Shown: one piece after another, positions 17,484 through 29,847 of the stretch
Numbering within the stretch: the stretch's first letter is position 1
How the letters are laid out: each line of letters starts with the position of its first letter
Assembly (NCBI RefSeq): GCF_000245755.1
Contig: NZ_JH601088.1
Span: 743,235-807,234 of the forward strand
Direction: 5' to 3'
Length of the DNA stretch: 64,000 bases
Origin: Helcococcus kunzii ATCC 51366
GTDB lineage: Bacteria; Bacillota; Clostridia; Tissierellales; Peptoniphilaceae
Translations under genes and position numbers: made by a program
Notes under the pieces: model-generated
Seen by the model: only the letters and a program-made list of their open reading frames with translations
Told to the model about the DNA's origin: nothing
Database searches by the model: none

Positions 17484-18629
17484 ATGTCACAAAGAAGACG
17501 CATTAAAAATGTTGATAAAATAAATAAAATAAGAGAAAAAAGAAGAAAAGACAGGATAAAAAATAATAAGTCTTCTTTATATAATAGAAATTTAAACGTA
17601 AATAAAAGAAAAAGAGTTCGTAAAAAAAAGAATGTTCCATTAAGAATAACTTTTTTATTATTGGTAGTAATTTTATTATTTTTTGGAGTTTATAAATTAA
17701 TATCTGTGTTATTTTTACAAAAAAGAGCTAATTATGGACAAATAAGGTCATATTATGCAACAAGTGAATATGATAAATCCTTTAAGGAATATAATAAAAA
17801 TCTATACTATGATAATTTTAAAAAAGAAAATGGCGTATATGTAGCAAATAAATCTTCAAACCCAAATATAATTAATATTGTAAAAAACAATTATGAAGAT
17901 ATACTTTTTGAAGAATTAAACAAATATCTAAACGAAAAATCTATTAAGCAGAAAGATTTTTCTATATATTTAGAAAAAGATGGAAAAGAGTTACTTTCTA
18001 TAAATGAAGATGTTAAATATGAAAATTATGATATTAAGGATTTTATTAATTTATTGTTAGTAAAGCATGGAATAGAAAATAATATCTTCAAAATCAATGA
18101 TGAAGTAACTATTTATAAGAGTGATTTAGCACCAAGTAACATTTATAGTTCTAAAAATATAGGTGATAAAGTAAAAGTAGATAGGATATTAAACGATGCC
18201 TATTCAAAAGGCGATAGAATATCAAAAAATATTATTAATAGGATATTAGTAGAAAACAAGATAAATGAATCCAATACATTAAATATTGTATTGAAGAATA
18301 GTGATTTTAAAAAATATTCTGTTAAAGATATTGCTAAACTGATTAATGTGCAAGATAAAGGTAGTACAACCATAAATTCGGTATTTGATTCTCTCTTTAA
18401 AGAAGAAAATACTTTATTTTTAAGTTCAATATATAGTCCTTCGGGAAATAAAAACATACATCAAGATAAAAAGGAATATAAATATGACGCTGGTATTGTA
18501 AATACTTCAAATAAATATATTTTTTCTATATATTCAGAAAAGTTAACTACAGAACAAATTAATGATATAGGTGATCTACTTAATAGAAAGATAGAAGAAA
18601 TAGAATCTATAAAGAAAATACATGAGTAA
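17484..18629 (+). CDS. Membrane-anchored protein with degenerate class A beta-lactamase-like fold
   Basis: A very basic N-terminus (first 52 residues, Arg/Lys-rich) precedes one membrane span at about 54-78, leaving an extracellular domain of about 300 aa. Its pattern follows the class A serine hydrolase fold: FSIYLEKDGKELLSINED, a helical middle, then YKYDAGIVNTSNKYIFSIYS, equivalent to the KTG strand region. The catalytic SxxK, SDN and KTG motifs are not found, so an enzymatic role is unlikely. The fold assignment is an inference from pattern, not a match. It follows msrAB by 3 nt and ends the operon. Confidence 0.6.
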   Translation: MSQRRRIKNVDKINKIREKRRKDRIKNNKSSLYNRNLNVNKRKRVRKKKNVPLRITFLLLVVILLFFGVYKLISVLFLQKRANYGQIRSYYATSEYDKSFKEYNKNLYYDNFKKENGVYVANKSSNPNIINIVKNNYEDILFEELNKYLNEKSIKQKDFSIYLEKDGKELLSINEDVKYENYDIKDFINLLLVKHGIENNIFKINDEVTIYKSDLAPSNIYSSKNIGDKVKVDRILNDAYSKGDRISKNIINRILVENKINESNTLNIVLKNSDFKKYSVKDIAKLINVQDKGSTTINSVFDSLFKEENTLFLSSIYSPSGNKNIHQDKKEYKYDAGIVNTSNKYIFSIYSEKLTTEQINDIGDLLNRKIEEIESIKKIHE

Positions 18630-18632
18630 GCC

Positions 18633-18676
18633 AAAAGCTATTATGATTAACTACGTGTTAAAATAATAGCTTTTTT
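18633..18676 (+). terminator. Intrinsic terminator after the msrAB operon
   Basis: AAAAGCTATTAT pairs with ATAATAGCTTTTTT around a 15-nt loop; T run at 18671-18676. Confidence 0.85.
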
Positions 18677-18830
18677 CTATATATAGAAATATTTAATTCG
18701 AAAAAATCTAAAAATTTTCTAAAAAATAAGATTTATTTTTAAATTTTTTATCAATAATCAGTGAAATTTGCGTTTAAAACACCCCATAAAAGCCTAAAAA
18801 TAGCAAAAAGTAAAAAAAATCAAAAAAAAT

Positions 18831-18859
18831 TTGACAAAGTATATATATCTTGCTAATAT
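18831..18859 (+). promoter_or_regulatory. rRNA operon promoter P1
   Basis: TTGACA (18831-18836), 17 bp, TAATAT (18854-18859), immediately continuing as AATAG. Consensus -35 and an AT-rich upstream region rich in A tracts (about 18790-18830) that could act as an UP element. Confidence 0.8.
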
Positions 18860-18932
18860 AATAGAGCACCACAAATTGAGTGAAGCGAAAAAATATTGAA
18901 AAAAATATTTTGAAAAAAAAATAAAAAAAAGC

Positions 18933-18961
18933 TTGACAAAATAAAATGATGGTGTTAATAT
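18933..18961 (+). promoter_or_regulatory. rRNA operon promoter P2
   Basis: TTGACA (18933-18938), 17 bp, TAATAT (18956-18961). It shares the layout and the TAATATAATA -10 sequence of P1, 102 bp downstream, with A-rich tracts directly upstream. About 115 nt of leader precede the 16S. Confidence 0.85.
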
Positions 18962-19076
18962 AATAAAGTCGCATCGAGAGAGACTCTTGAGAGACTTAAA
19001 AAAATAAAGAACCTAAACAAGTAAATAACGTCAATAACTTTTGAGTAATAATTTCAAAAAATAAGCTAGATCAAAC

Positions 19077-20614
<1,538 letters not shown>

Positions 20615-20741
20615 AAAAGTTAAATGGAGAAATTAAGTATTCATTAACTATAAAAAAAGAGAAATTACGATTCAGAAAAGTGTTGACGTTATGTTTAGGA
20701 AAATTTAATATTTAGTCTGGTTATATACCAGATTTCTTTAT

Positions 20742-20817
20742 GGGGGTATAGCTCAGCTGGGAGAGCGCCTGCCTTGCACGCAGGAGGCCAGGAGTTCGAA
20801 TCTCCTTACCTCCACCA
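20742..20817 (+). tRNA. tRNA-Ala (anticodon TGC)
   Basis: 76 nt with encoded CCA. Acceptor GGGGGTA pairs with TACCTCC, including the G3:U70 pair that identifies alanine tRNA; anticodon stem CCTGC/GCAGG with loop CTTGCAC; T-arm GGAGTTCGAATCTCC. It sits in the 16S-23S spacer, as in many Firmicutes. Confidence 0.97.
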
Positions 20818-20836
20818 TTTGAACCTTAAACAATTA

Positions 20837-20855
20837 AATAGTAATAAATATTTCT

Positions 20856-20862
<7 letters not shown>
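20837..20862 (+). other. 23S processing stem, 5' arm
   Basis: AATAGTAATAAATATTTCTG followed by GTCAAA is complementary to 23897-23923 (TTTGACCAGAAATATTTC then TTTACTATT). The two arms form the long stalk in which RNase III or Mini-III releases the 23S precursor. Confidence 0.75.
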
Positions 20863-23904
<3,042 letters not shown>

Positions 23905-23974
23905 GAAATATTTCTTTACTATTATGTGACATATAGCAATAGTTAAGTCACGAAAAATTGTTTAGAGTTTAATA

Positions 23975-24090
23975 TGTGGTGACAATAGCGAAGGGGATAC
24001 ACCTGTATCCATCTCGAACACAGAAGTTAAGCCCTTCATCGCTGATGGTACTTGGCTGGTAACGGCTTGGGAGAGTAGGTAGTCGCCAAA
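23975..24090 (+). rRNA. rrf: 5S ribosomal RNA
   Basis: Starts TGTGGTGACAATAGCGAAGG and ends GTAGGTAGTCGCCAAA; the ends are complementary. Contains CCATCTCGAACACAGAAGTT, the conserved loop. About 116 nt; ends +/-2 nt. Confidence 0.95.
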
Positions 24091-24098
24091 TAGTTTTG

Positions 24099-24127
24099 AA
24101 AGCATACTTATGTATGCTTTTTTTTTA
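24099..24127 (+). terminator. rRNA operon terminator
   Basis: AAAGCATAC pairs with GTATGCTTT around TTAT, followed by a run of T (24118-24126). Confidence 0.92.
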
Positions 24128-24200
24128 TAAAATTTTTATTTATATACGGTAATGCTATGTTATAATTTATATGATGGAATTAAATTTATAGGAGTGATAA

Positions 24201-24737
24201 ATGTATAACGATATTAAAGAAATCTTGATTACAGAAGAACAAATACAAACTAGAGTAAAAGAAATGGGTAAACAGATCTATGATGATTATCAAAATTCTA
24301 ATTTACTAATGGTTGGAGTATTAAAGGGAGTGGTACCATTTTTTGCTGATTTAATGAGATCAATTGATATGCAAATTAATATAGATTTTATGTCAGTATC
24401 AAGCTATGGACAAAATTCTAGTTCTACTGGAGAGGTTAGAATACTTAAGGATTTAGATTATAGCGTAATAGATAAGGATGTATTAATCATTGAAGATATT
24501 ATTGATTCTGGGTATACTTTGAACTATTTAAAGAAACTTTTTTTAGAAAGAGGTGCAAAATCTGTACGTATTTGTGCTTTTTTAGATAAAGTTGATAATA
24601 GAGAAGTAGATGTTGAAGTTGAATATATCGGCTATGAATTACCTAATGAATTTATTATTGGATATGGTTTAGATTATGCTGAAAAATATAGAAACTTACC
24701 ATTTGTAGCTAGCTTGAAAGAAGAAGTATATAGTTAA
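24201..24737 (+). CDS. hpt: Hypoxanthine phosphoribosyltransferase
   Basis: Purine salvage enzyme converting hypoxanthine or guanine plus PRPP to IMP or GMP. The PRPP-binding motif is LIIEDIIDSGYTL (about residues 94-106); GVLKGVVPFFADL is the N-terminal PPi loop and ELPNEFIIGYGLDYAEKYRN the C-terminal base-binding region. 178 aa, usual length. ATG follows AGGAGTGATAA; a TATAAT at 24161-24166 is the likely -10. It lies alone between the rRNA terminator and the PTS-like gene, with no tilS or ftsH beside it as in Bacillus. Confidence 0.96.
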   Translation: MYNDIKEILITEEQIQTRVKEMGKQIYDDYQNSNLLMVGVLKGVVPFFADLMRSIDMQINIDFMSVSSYGQNSSSTGEVRILKDLDYSVIDKDVLIIEDIIDSGYTLNYLKKLFLERGAKSVRICAFLDKVDNREVDVEVEYIGYELPNEFIIGYGLDYAEKYRNLPFVASLKEEVYS

Positions 24738-24833
24738 TAGAAGTTTGATGATACCACAAGAAAAGTTTAAATTATTAAAGATTAAAGATAATATGCGGTT
24801 TGCATTTCTGTATACCGTATTAAAAGGAAAATT

Positions 24834-25829
24834 ATGAGAAAATATATTATTAAGATTTTAAATGGAATGGCACTTGGTTTATTCTCATCACTAATTATAG
24901 GTTTGATTATTAAACAGGTTGGTATTTTAGCCAATGTTGATTTTTTAATTTCAATTGGTAGTATTGCTCAGTTATTTATGGGGGCAGCGATTGGTGTTGG
25001 GGTTGCTTATAGTTTAGATGCAAAGTCATTGGTTTTGATTTCTGCTGTTGTTGCAGGTTCACTAGGTGCTGGTAGTATTAGATTTGTTGATGGAAAAGCT
25101 TTATTGCAGATAGGTGAACCAGTTGGTGCACTTTTTTCATCATGGATAAGTGTGGAAATAGGCAATAGGATTATTGGTAAAACAAAAGTTGATATTGTTA
25201 TTATACCTTTTATAGTAATTATAATCGGTGGATTAGTAGGAAACACTGTTAGCCCATATATTGCTACATTTATGAATGGAATAGGTAAAATCATTAATTT
25301 CGCAACTGAACAACAACCAATTGTTATGGGAATTATTATATCTACAGTTATGGGAATTGCTTTAACAATGCCAATTAGTTCTGCAGCTATTGGTATTGCC
25401 CTTAATTTAAATGGCTTAGCTGCTGGAGCAGCTTTAGTAGGATGTTGTTGTCATATGGTTGGGTTTGCAGTTTCTTCATATAGAGAAAATAAATTTGGAG
25501 GATTGATATCTCAAGGGATTGGTACATCAATGATTCAAATTTCTAATATTATTAAAAATCCTAGGATTATGCTACCTCCTGTTTTCTCAAGTATAATATT
25601 AGGACCAATAGCTACAACTATATTTCAAATTAAATCAAGCCCAATTGGATCAGGAATGGGAACAAGCGGACTTGTTGGAATAATTTCCACATATGAAGTT
25701 ATGAGAAAAGATAGTTTATTACAAATTATTTTAATATGTGTTATTTTACCAAGTATATTATCATTAATTTTTTCTGAATATATGAGAAAAAAATCATATA
25801 TTAAATCTGGAGATATGAAGCTAAATTAA
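24834..25829 (+). CDS. PTS EIIC_2-family membrane protein (PfoR-like)
   Basis: Nearly entirely hydrophobic protein of 331 aa, with repeated Gly-rich segments (LFMGAAIGVGVAYSLDAKS, TMPISSAAIGIALNLNGLAA, GSGMGTSGLVGIISTYEV) typical of the EIIC_2/PfoR family. This family lacks EIIA or EIIB partners in most genomes and its substrate is not established; some members were described as regulators. No PTS A/B genes are adjacent here. The preceding 96 bp hold a weak hairpin (ATGCGGT/ACCGTAT, 24793-24820) but no clear promoter. Confidence 0.75.
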   Translation: MRKYIIKILNGMALGLFSSLIIGLIIKQVGILANVDFLISIGSIAQLFMGAAIGVGVAYSLDAKSLVLISAVVAGSLGAGSIRFVDGKALLQIGEPVGALFSSWISVEIGNRIIGKTKVDIVIIPFIVIIIGGLVGNTVSPYIATFMNGIGKIINFATEQQPIVMGIIISTVMGIALTMPISSAAIGIALNLNGLAAGAALVGCCCHMVGFAVSSYRENKFGGLISQGIGTSMIQISNIIKNPRIMLPPVFSSIILGPIATTIFQIKSSPIGSGMGTSGLVGIISTYEVMRKDSLLQIILICVILPSILSLIFSEYMRKKSYIKSGDMKLN

Positions 25830-25848
25830 TTTAAAATAGTTAATTTTA

Positions 25849-25857
25849 TGATATAAT
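25849..25857 (+). promoter_or_regulatory. Extended -10 promoter for the radC-mre operon
   Basis: TGATATAAT (extended -10, TGn-TATAAT) 20 nt before the NusG-II gene. Little resemblance to a -35 upstream. Confidence 0.6.
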
Positions 25858-25876
25858 TTTAGGGTTAGGAGATAGT

Positions 25877-26266
25877 ATGAAATTAACAAAGGGTGATAAA
25901 GTACTAGTTGCTTTATTAGTTGTATTTAGTATTTTTTTAGCGTTTTATATGTCTAAAGCTAGTGATAATGCAGAAAAGAAATATGTTAGTATTCAAATAA
26001 ATGGCGAGGAGATAAATGCCATACATTTTTCAAAAGATATTATTGGTAAAACATATAAAGTAGAAACTGAATATGGATATAATATTTTAAAATTTGGAGA
26101 TGAAGAGGTTCAAATAATTGATGCCTCTTGTTTGGATAAATTGTGTATAAAACAAGGGACTATTAATAAAATTGGCCAATTATTAGTATGTTTACCTAAT
26201 AGGCTAGTAGTTGAAATCAAGTCAACTGATGGATCTTCTGGCGAAGTTGATGGGTCTACATTCTAA
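25877..26266 (+). CDS. NusG domain II-containing secreted/anchored protein
   Basis: 129 aa with one N-terminal membrane span (residues about 10-27) and a small beta domain of the NusG_II family (about 38-115). Two cysteines (DASCLDKLC) precede GTINKIGQLLVCLPNRLVVEI, the typical family C-terminus. The family has no settled function; its genes very often sit next to the Gx transporter-like gene, as here (stop overlaps the next ATG). First gene of the cluster leading to radC and mreBCD. Confidence 0.82.
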   Translation: MKLTKGDKVLVALLVVFSIFLAFYMSKASDNAEKKYVSIQINGEEINAIHFSKDIIGKTYKVETEYGYNILKFGDEEVQIIDASCLDKLCIKQGTINKIGQLLVCLPNRLVVEIKSTDGSSGEVDGSTF

Positions 26267-26784
26267 TGAGTAGAGAGTTAAGAGATTTAGTTTATACTGC
26301 TTTGCTTGTAGCGATGGCACTAGCAGTATCTTTAGTTGAAAGATTGATACCATTACCATTTTCAATGCCAGGGGCCAAATTGGGATTGTCAAATATGGTA
26401 ATTTTAGTTACATTAATGTTATATGGTTTTAAAAGAGGAATGGTGGTTGCACTGTTAAAATCCATTTTATTAATGTTAATTGTTGGGTTAGGGACATCAT
26501 TTATTTATAGTTTTGCGGGTGCACTTTTAAGCACCATTACAATGTGGATTTCCTTAAAATATTTTAATGAAAAGATTAAGATATTTAGTATTATAGGGGT
26601 GAGTATAATTGGAGCGGTTTCACATAATTTTGCGCAGGTCACGGCTGCAGCATATATTTTGAAGTCACTTATGCTTTATACTTATTTTCCATTTTTAACA
26701 ATTATTGCTATTGTAACAGGATATTTCGTAGGTTTGGGTTCATATAATGTGGCTTCACAATTAAAGAAAATTAATAAATTTTAG
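26266..26784 (+). CDS. Gx transporter family protein (heptaprenyl diphosphate synthase component I-like)
   Basis: 172 aa with five or six hydrophobic segments. The motif SLVERLIPLPFSMPGAKLGL (residues 24-43) is diagnostic of this family, which is structurally like S components of ECF transporters. Often annotated as heptaprenyl diphosphate synthase component I although the true activity is doubtful. Coupled to the NusG-II gene by a TAATG overlap, which supports a shared membrane function. No component II gene is seen. Confidence 0.85.
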   Translation: MSRELRDLVYTALLVAMALAVSLVERLIPLPFSMPGAKLGLSNMVILVTLMLYGFKRGMVVALLKSILLMLIVGLGTSFIYSFAGALLSTITMWISLKYFNEKIKIFSIIGVSIIGAVSHNFAQVTAAAYILKSLMLYTYFPFLTIIAIVTGYFVGLGSYNVASQLKKINKF

Positions 26785-26792
26785 GAGCAGAT

Positions 26793-27485
26793 ATGAACAA
26801 TTTTAGAATCAAAGAAATAAAAGAAAATGAAAGACCAATGGAAAAATTACTTCAATACGGAGTTAATAGTTTAAGTAATTCTGAGTTACTTGCTATATTG
26901 ATTGGATCTGGTACAAAAAATAAAAATGCTATATATTTAGCAGAAGAAATATTAAAATATAAAATACGTGATAAAGATTTATTATATACTAGTATGGAAC
27001 AATTAATGGAAATAGACGGTATTGGTTTATCAAAAGCAAGTCGTATAATTTCTGGATTGGAATTAGGTAATAGATTAGCTAAAATCGATAAATCACAAAA
27101 TATTTCTTTATCAAGTCCAGATACAGTTGCAGAATTTCTTTACGAATATTTCAGAGATTCATATAAAGAAGAATTTTGTGTATTGTTTTTAGATACAAAA
27201 AATAAAGTTATAGGTACACAAACAGTTTCAATAGGTACGATAAATCAGTCTCTTGTACATCCAAGAGAAGTTTTTAGATATGCTATTATGAAAAATTCAA
27301 ATAGTATATTGTTAAGCCATAATCATCCAAGTGGAGATCCTACACCAAGTAAAGAAGATATCTTAATTACTGAAAGACTGATCAAAGCTGGTGAATATAT
27401 TGGCATAAAAGTTTTAGACCATTTAGTTATTGGTGATAGAAGATATATTAGTTTAAGAGCAGAGAATTTAGTTAGAGGATTTTAA
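26793..27485 (+). CDS. radC: RadC family JAMM-domain protein
   Basis: N-terminal helix-hairpin-helix segment (MEIDGIGLSKASRIISGLEL, about residues 69-88) and C-terminal JAB/MPN+ metalloprotease-like domain with ILLSHNHPSGDPTPSKED (about 170-187), giving the His-x-His...Asp zinc site. The family was linked to DNA repair but its biochemical role is unresolved. Its position directly before mreB is conserved across Firmicutes. Start follows AGGAG. Confidence 0.95.
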   Translation: MNNFRIKEIKENERPMEKLLQYGVNSLSNSELLAILIGSGTKNKNAIYLAEEILKYKIRDKDLLYTSMEQLMEIDGIGLSKASRIISGLELGNRLAKIDKSQNISLSSPDTVAEFLYEYFRDSYKEEFCVLFLDTKNKVIGTQTVSIGTINQSLVHPREVFRYAIMKNSNSILLSHNHPSGDPTPSKEDILITERLIKAGEYIGIKVLDHLVIGDRRYISLRAENLVRGF

Positions 27486-27486
27486 T

Positions 27487-28503
27487 ATGAAATTATTAAA
27501 TATTTTTGGTGCCAATTTCGCGATAGATTTAGGTACAGAAAATACATTAGTTTATAAAGAAAATGAGGGTATAATACTAAAAGAAGCATCTGTTGTCGCG
27601 GTTGATGTAAGATCGGGTGAGGTTGTTTCTGTAGGTAATAGTGCTGAACAAATGATTGGTAAATCACCAGACAATATTGTTATTGTACGTCCATTAGAAA
27701 ATGGTAGTATATCAGATTTTGATATAACGAAGATTTTATTAAAGCATTGCATGGAAAAATCTTTAGCAGCAATAAATATTATTCAGCCAAGAGTTGTTAT
27801 AACAGCTCCTACAGGTATTTCTGATATTGAAATGAGAGCTTTAGAAGATGCTTGTATATATTCCGGAGCTAGAGAAGTATATATTATAGAATCATCAATG
27901 GCTGATGCAATAGGAAATGGTCATGATATTAACTCAACTGAAGGAAAATTAATTGTTGATTTTGGTGCGGGTAATACTGAAATTGCAATTATTAGCATGA
28001 ATGGTATAGTAATTTCTAAAAATCTTCGATATGGTGGAGATTTACTAAATGAAGAAATTGTTAATTTTATTTATAGCAAGTACTCCATTTCAATAGGTTT
28101 ATCAACAGCTAAAGAACTAAAAGAAAAGATTGGTACTGTAGGTAGTTTAGATAATGCAAATCCATCAATGGAAGTTAGTGGTAGGGATGCGCTTTCAGGG
28201 ATGCCTGTTACGATTGATGTGTTTTCATCAGATATTAAAGAAGCTGTTATGAACAAAGTAAAGAAATTCATAGATGAAATAATTTATGTTTTAGAAAAGA
28301 ATCCACCAGAATTATCTAGAGATATATTAAAAAATGGTATTTTTATTACTGGTGGAGGAAGTCAATTATTAGGTTTAGATAAATTAATTCAAGATACAAT
28401 AGGGGTTAAAGTTTCTAAATCAACTACTCCATTAGAAGACACTGTTAATGGAGCAGGTATTGTAGTTTGTGATTTAAAAAAATATAAAAATTCTGGGAAA
28501 TAA
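27487..28503 (+). CDS. mreB: Rod-shape actin homologue MreB
   Basis: Actin-fold ATPase directing lateral wall synthesis. Phosphate-1 loop AIDLGTENTLVY (residues 13-24), phosphate-2 loop IVDFGAGNTEIAI (about 158-170) and adenosine motif GIFITGGGSQLLGLD (about 287-301). 338 aa, full length. It starts 1 nt after the radC stop and heads mreBCD-pbp2. Retention of mreB beside a reduced Min region is notable if the organism is coccoid. Confidence 0.95.
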   Translation: MKLLNIFGANFAIDLGTENTLVYKENEGIILKEASVVAVDVRSGEVVSVGNSAEQMIGKSPDNIVIVRPLENGSISDFDITKILLKHCMEKSLAAINIIQPRVVITAPTGISDIEMRALEDACIYSGAREVYIIESSMADAIGNGHDINSTEGKLIVDFGAGNTEIAIISMNGIVISKNLRYGGDLLNEEIVNFIYSKYSISIGLSTAKELKEKIGTVGSLDNANPSMEVSGRDALSGMPVTIDVFSSDIKEAVMNKVKKFIDEIIYVLEKNPPELSRDILKNGIFITGGGSQLLGLDKLIQDTIGVKVSKSTTPLEDTVNGAGIVVCDLKKYKNSGK

Positions 28504-28504
28504 G

Positions 28505-29347
28505 ATGTTATATTATAAAAAGAATAAATCAAAGAAAAAACACTATATCACAATATTATCATTAATTTTATTAATAATAATATCTACATTTGTGCCAAAA
28601 GCTAATTCTTTTGCATCAAAAGTTGTAAGTTATATAACAACTCCATTATCAAGGGCGACAGCTTTTGTAAATGATAGTATTAGCTCAATTATCGATTATT
28701 CAATTGGTACAAAACCAAATAGAGATATGGTAAATAAATTAACTGAGGAAAACCAAAAATTAAAAAAAGAAGTAAATGATTTAAGATATGTTGTTTCTAA
28801 TGAAAAATATCTTAAGGATTCATATGAATTTTTTAATAAAAACAATAATTTTATTAAAGCGAATATTATTATGTTGGATAATGATGAATTTTTTAAACAG
28901 TTCATTATTAATAAAGGAAAAAAACATGGGGTTAAAATGGGAGATATCATTTTAACTTCATATAGAGATAATTCAAATAATATTGTTGGAGCTTTGGTTG
29001 GTAAAGTAGTGTCTGTAGAAAATGGATCTGCGATTGTGTCTAGTATATTAGATGATAAATATAATTTTACTTTTGAAGATCTAAAAACTTCAACAATTGG
29101 TATTATTAACGAGAGAACAAATGGAATTTTGGAAGGTTATCTTTTAGAAAAAGCAGAAATTAAAGTTGGTGAAAAAGTGTATACTTCAGGAACTGGAGGA
29201 AGATACCCTAAAGGGATTTATATTGGAGAAATTGTAAGCAGTTCCGAGAGTTTTGACAGACTTAGAAGAGTTGTAAAGATTAAAAGCCCTGTAGAATTTT
29301 CTAAGATTTATGAAGTATTTGTTATGCCAAATGAGGAGATACAATGA
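28505..29347 (+). CDS. mreC: Rod-shape protein MreC
   Basis: Single N-terminal membrane span (about residues 14-33), a coiled coil (about 75-95, TEENQKLKKEVNDLR), then the extracytoplasmic double beta barrel (from about 110; GVKMGDIILTS, GALVGKVVSVENGSAIVSSI, GTGGRYPKGIYIGEIV). 280 aa. It links MreB filaments to PBP2. Its stop overlaps the mreD start (ATGA). Confidence 0.93.
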   Translation: MLYYKKNKSKKKHYITILSLILLIIISTFVPKANSFASKVVSYITTPLSRATAFVNDSISSIIDYSIGTKPNRDMVNKLTEENQKLKKEVNDLRYVVSNEKYLKDSYEFFNKNNNFIKANIIMLDNDEFFKQFIINKGKKHGVKMGDIILTSYRDNSNNIVGALVGKVVSVENGSAIVSSILDDKYNFTFEDLKTSTIGIINERTNGILEGYLLEKAEIKVGEKVYTSGTGGRYPKGIYIGEIVSSSESFDRLRRVVKIKSPVEFSKIYEVFVMPNEEIQ

Positions 29348-29838
29348 GAGGTTTTAAAATAGTCATATTATTTTTAGCTAATTTATTAATTGATTTAGTA
29401 ATACTATCAAAATATCAAATCTTTGGTGTTGTACCAAGTATAACCATTCCATTGATAGTAGTTTTGTCAATGTTTTCTAATAGAGAAAATATTGTATATT
29501 ATGCTGTTATACAAGGTATGTTCCAAGACGTAGCATTTGGAAAAATATTAGGTGTTTCAGCGCTAATCTTTTATCTAATTTCATATTACACATATGAAAC
29601 TGATATAAAAAAGAATTTTAATCTTTGGTATGGTTTATCATGTACTTTTTTAGGAGTAATTTTTTCTAAAATTAGTCATGTTGTAGTTGGTTATTTATTT
29701 GATAAGTCAATGTCATTATTGATGAGTTCTTTAATTTATGGATTGATAGCACAAGTCATTATTTCAGTAATAATTTATATCATAATTTATTTTATATTTT
29801 ATTATTTCAGAAAAAAGAGACTTAGAAATTATATTTAA
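29344..29838 (+). CDS. mreD: Rod-shape membrane protein MreD
   Basis: 164 aa with about five membrane spans; sequence is poorly conserved as usual for MreD, but FGVVPSITIPLIVVLSMFSN and the position between mreC and the PBP2 gene make the call firm. Overlaps mreC by 4 nt and is followed after 9 nt by pbp2, whose ribosome site AAGGAGG is strong. Confidence 0.88.
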   Translation: MRGFKIVILFLANLLIDLVILSKYQIFGVVPSITIPLIVVLSMFSNRENIVYYAVIQGMFQDVAFGKILGVSALIFYLISYYTYETDIKKNFNLWYGLSCTFLGVIFSKISHVVVGYLFDKSMSLLMSSLIYGLIAQVIISVIIYIIIYFIFYYFRKKRLRNYI

Positions 29839-29847
29839 GGAGGCAAT

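Noticed and set aside
24738..24833. Purine riboswitch between hpt and the PTS-like gene
   Set aside because: Only a weak 7-bp hairpin (ATGCGGT/ACCGTAT); none of the conserved purine-aptamer loops are present.
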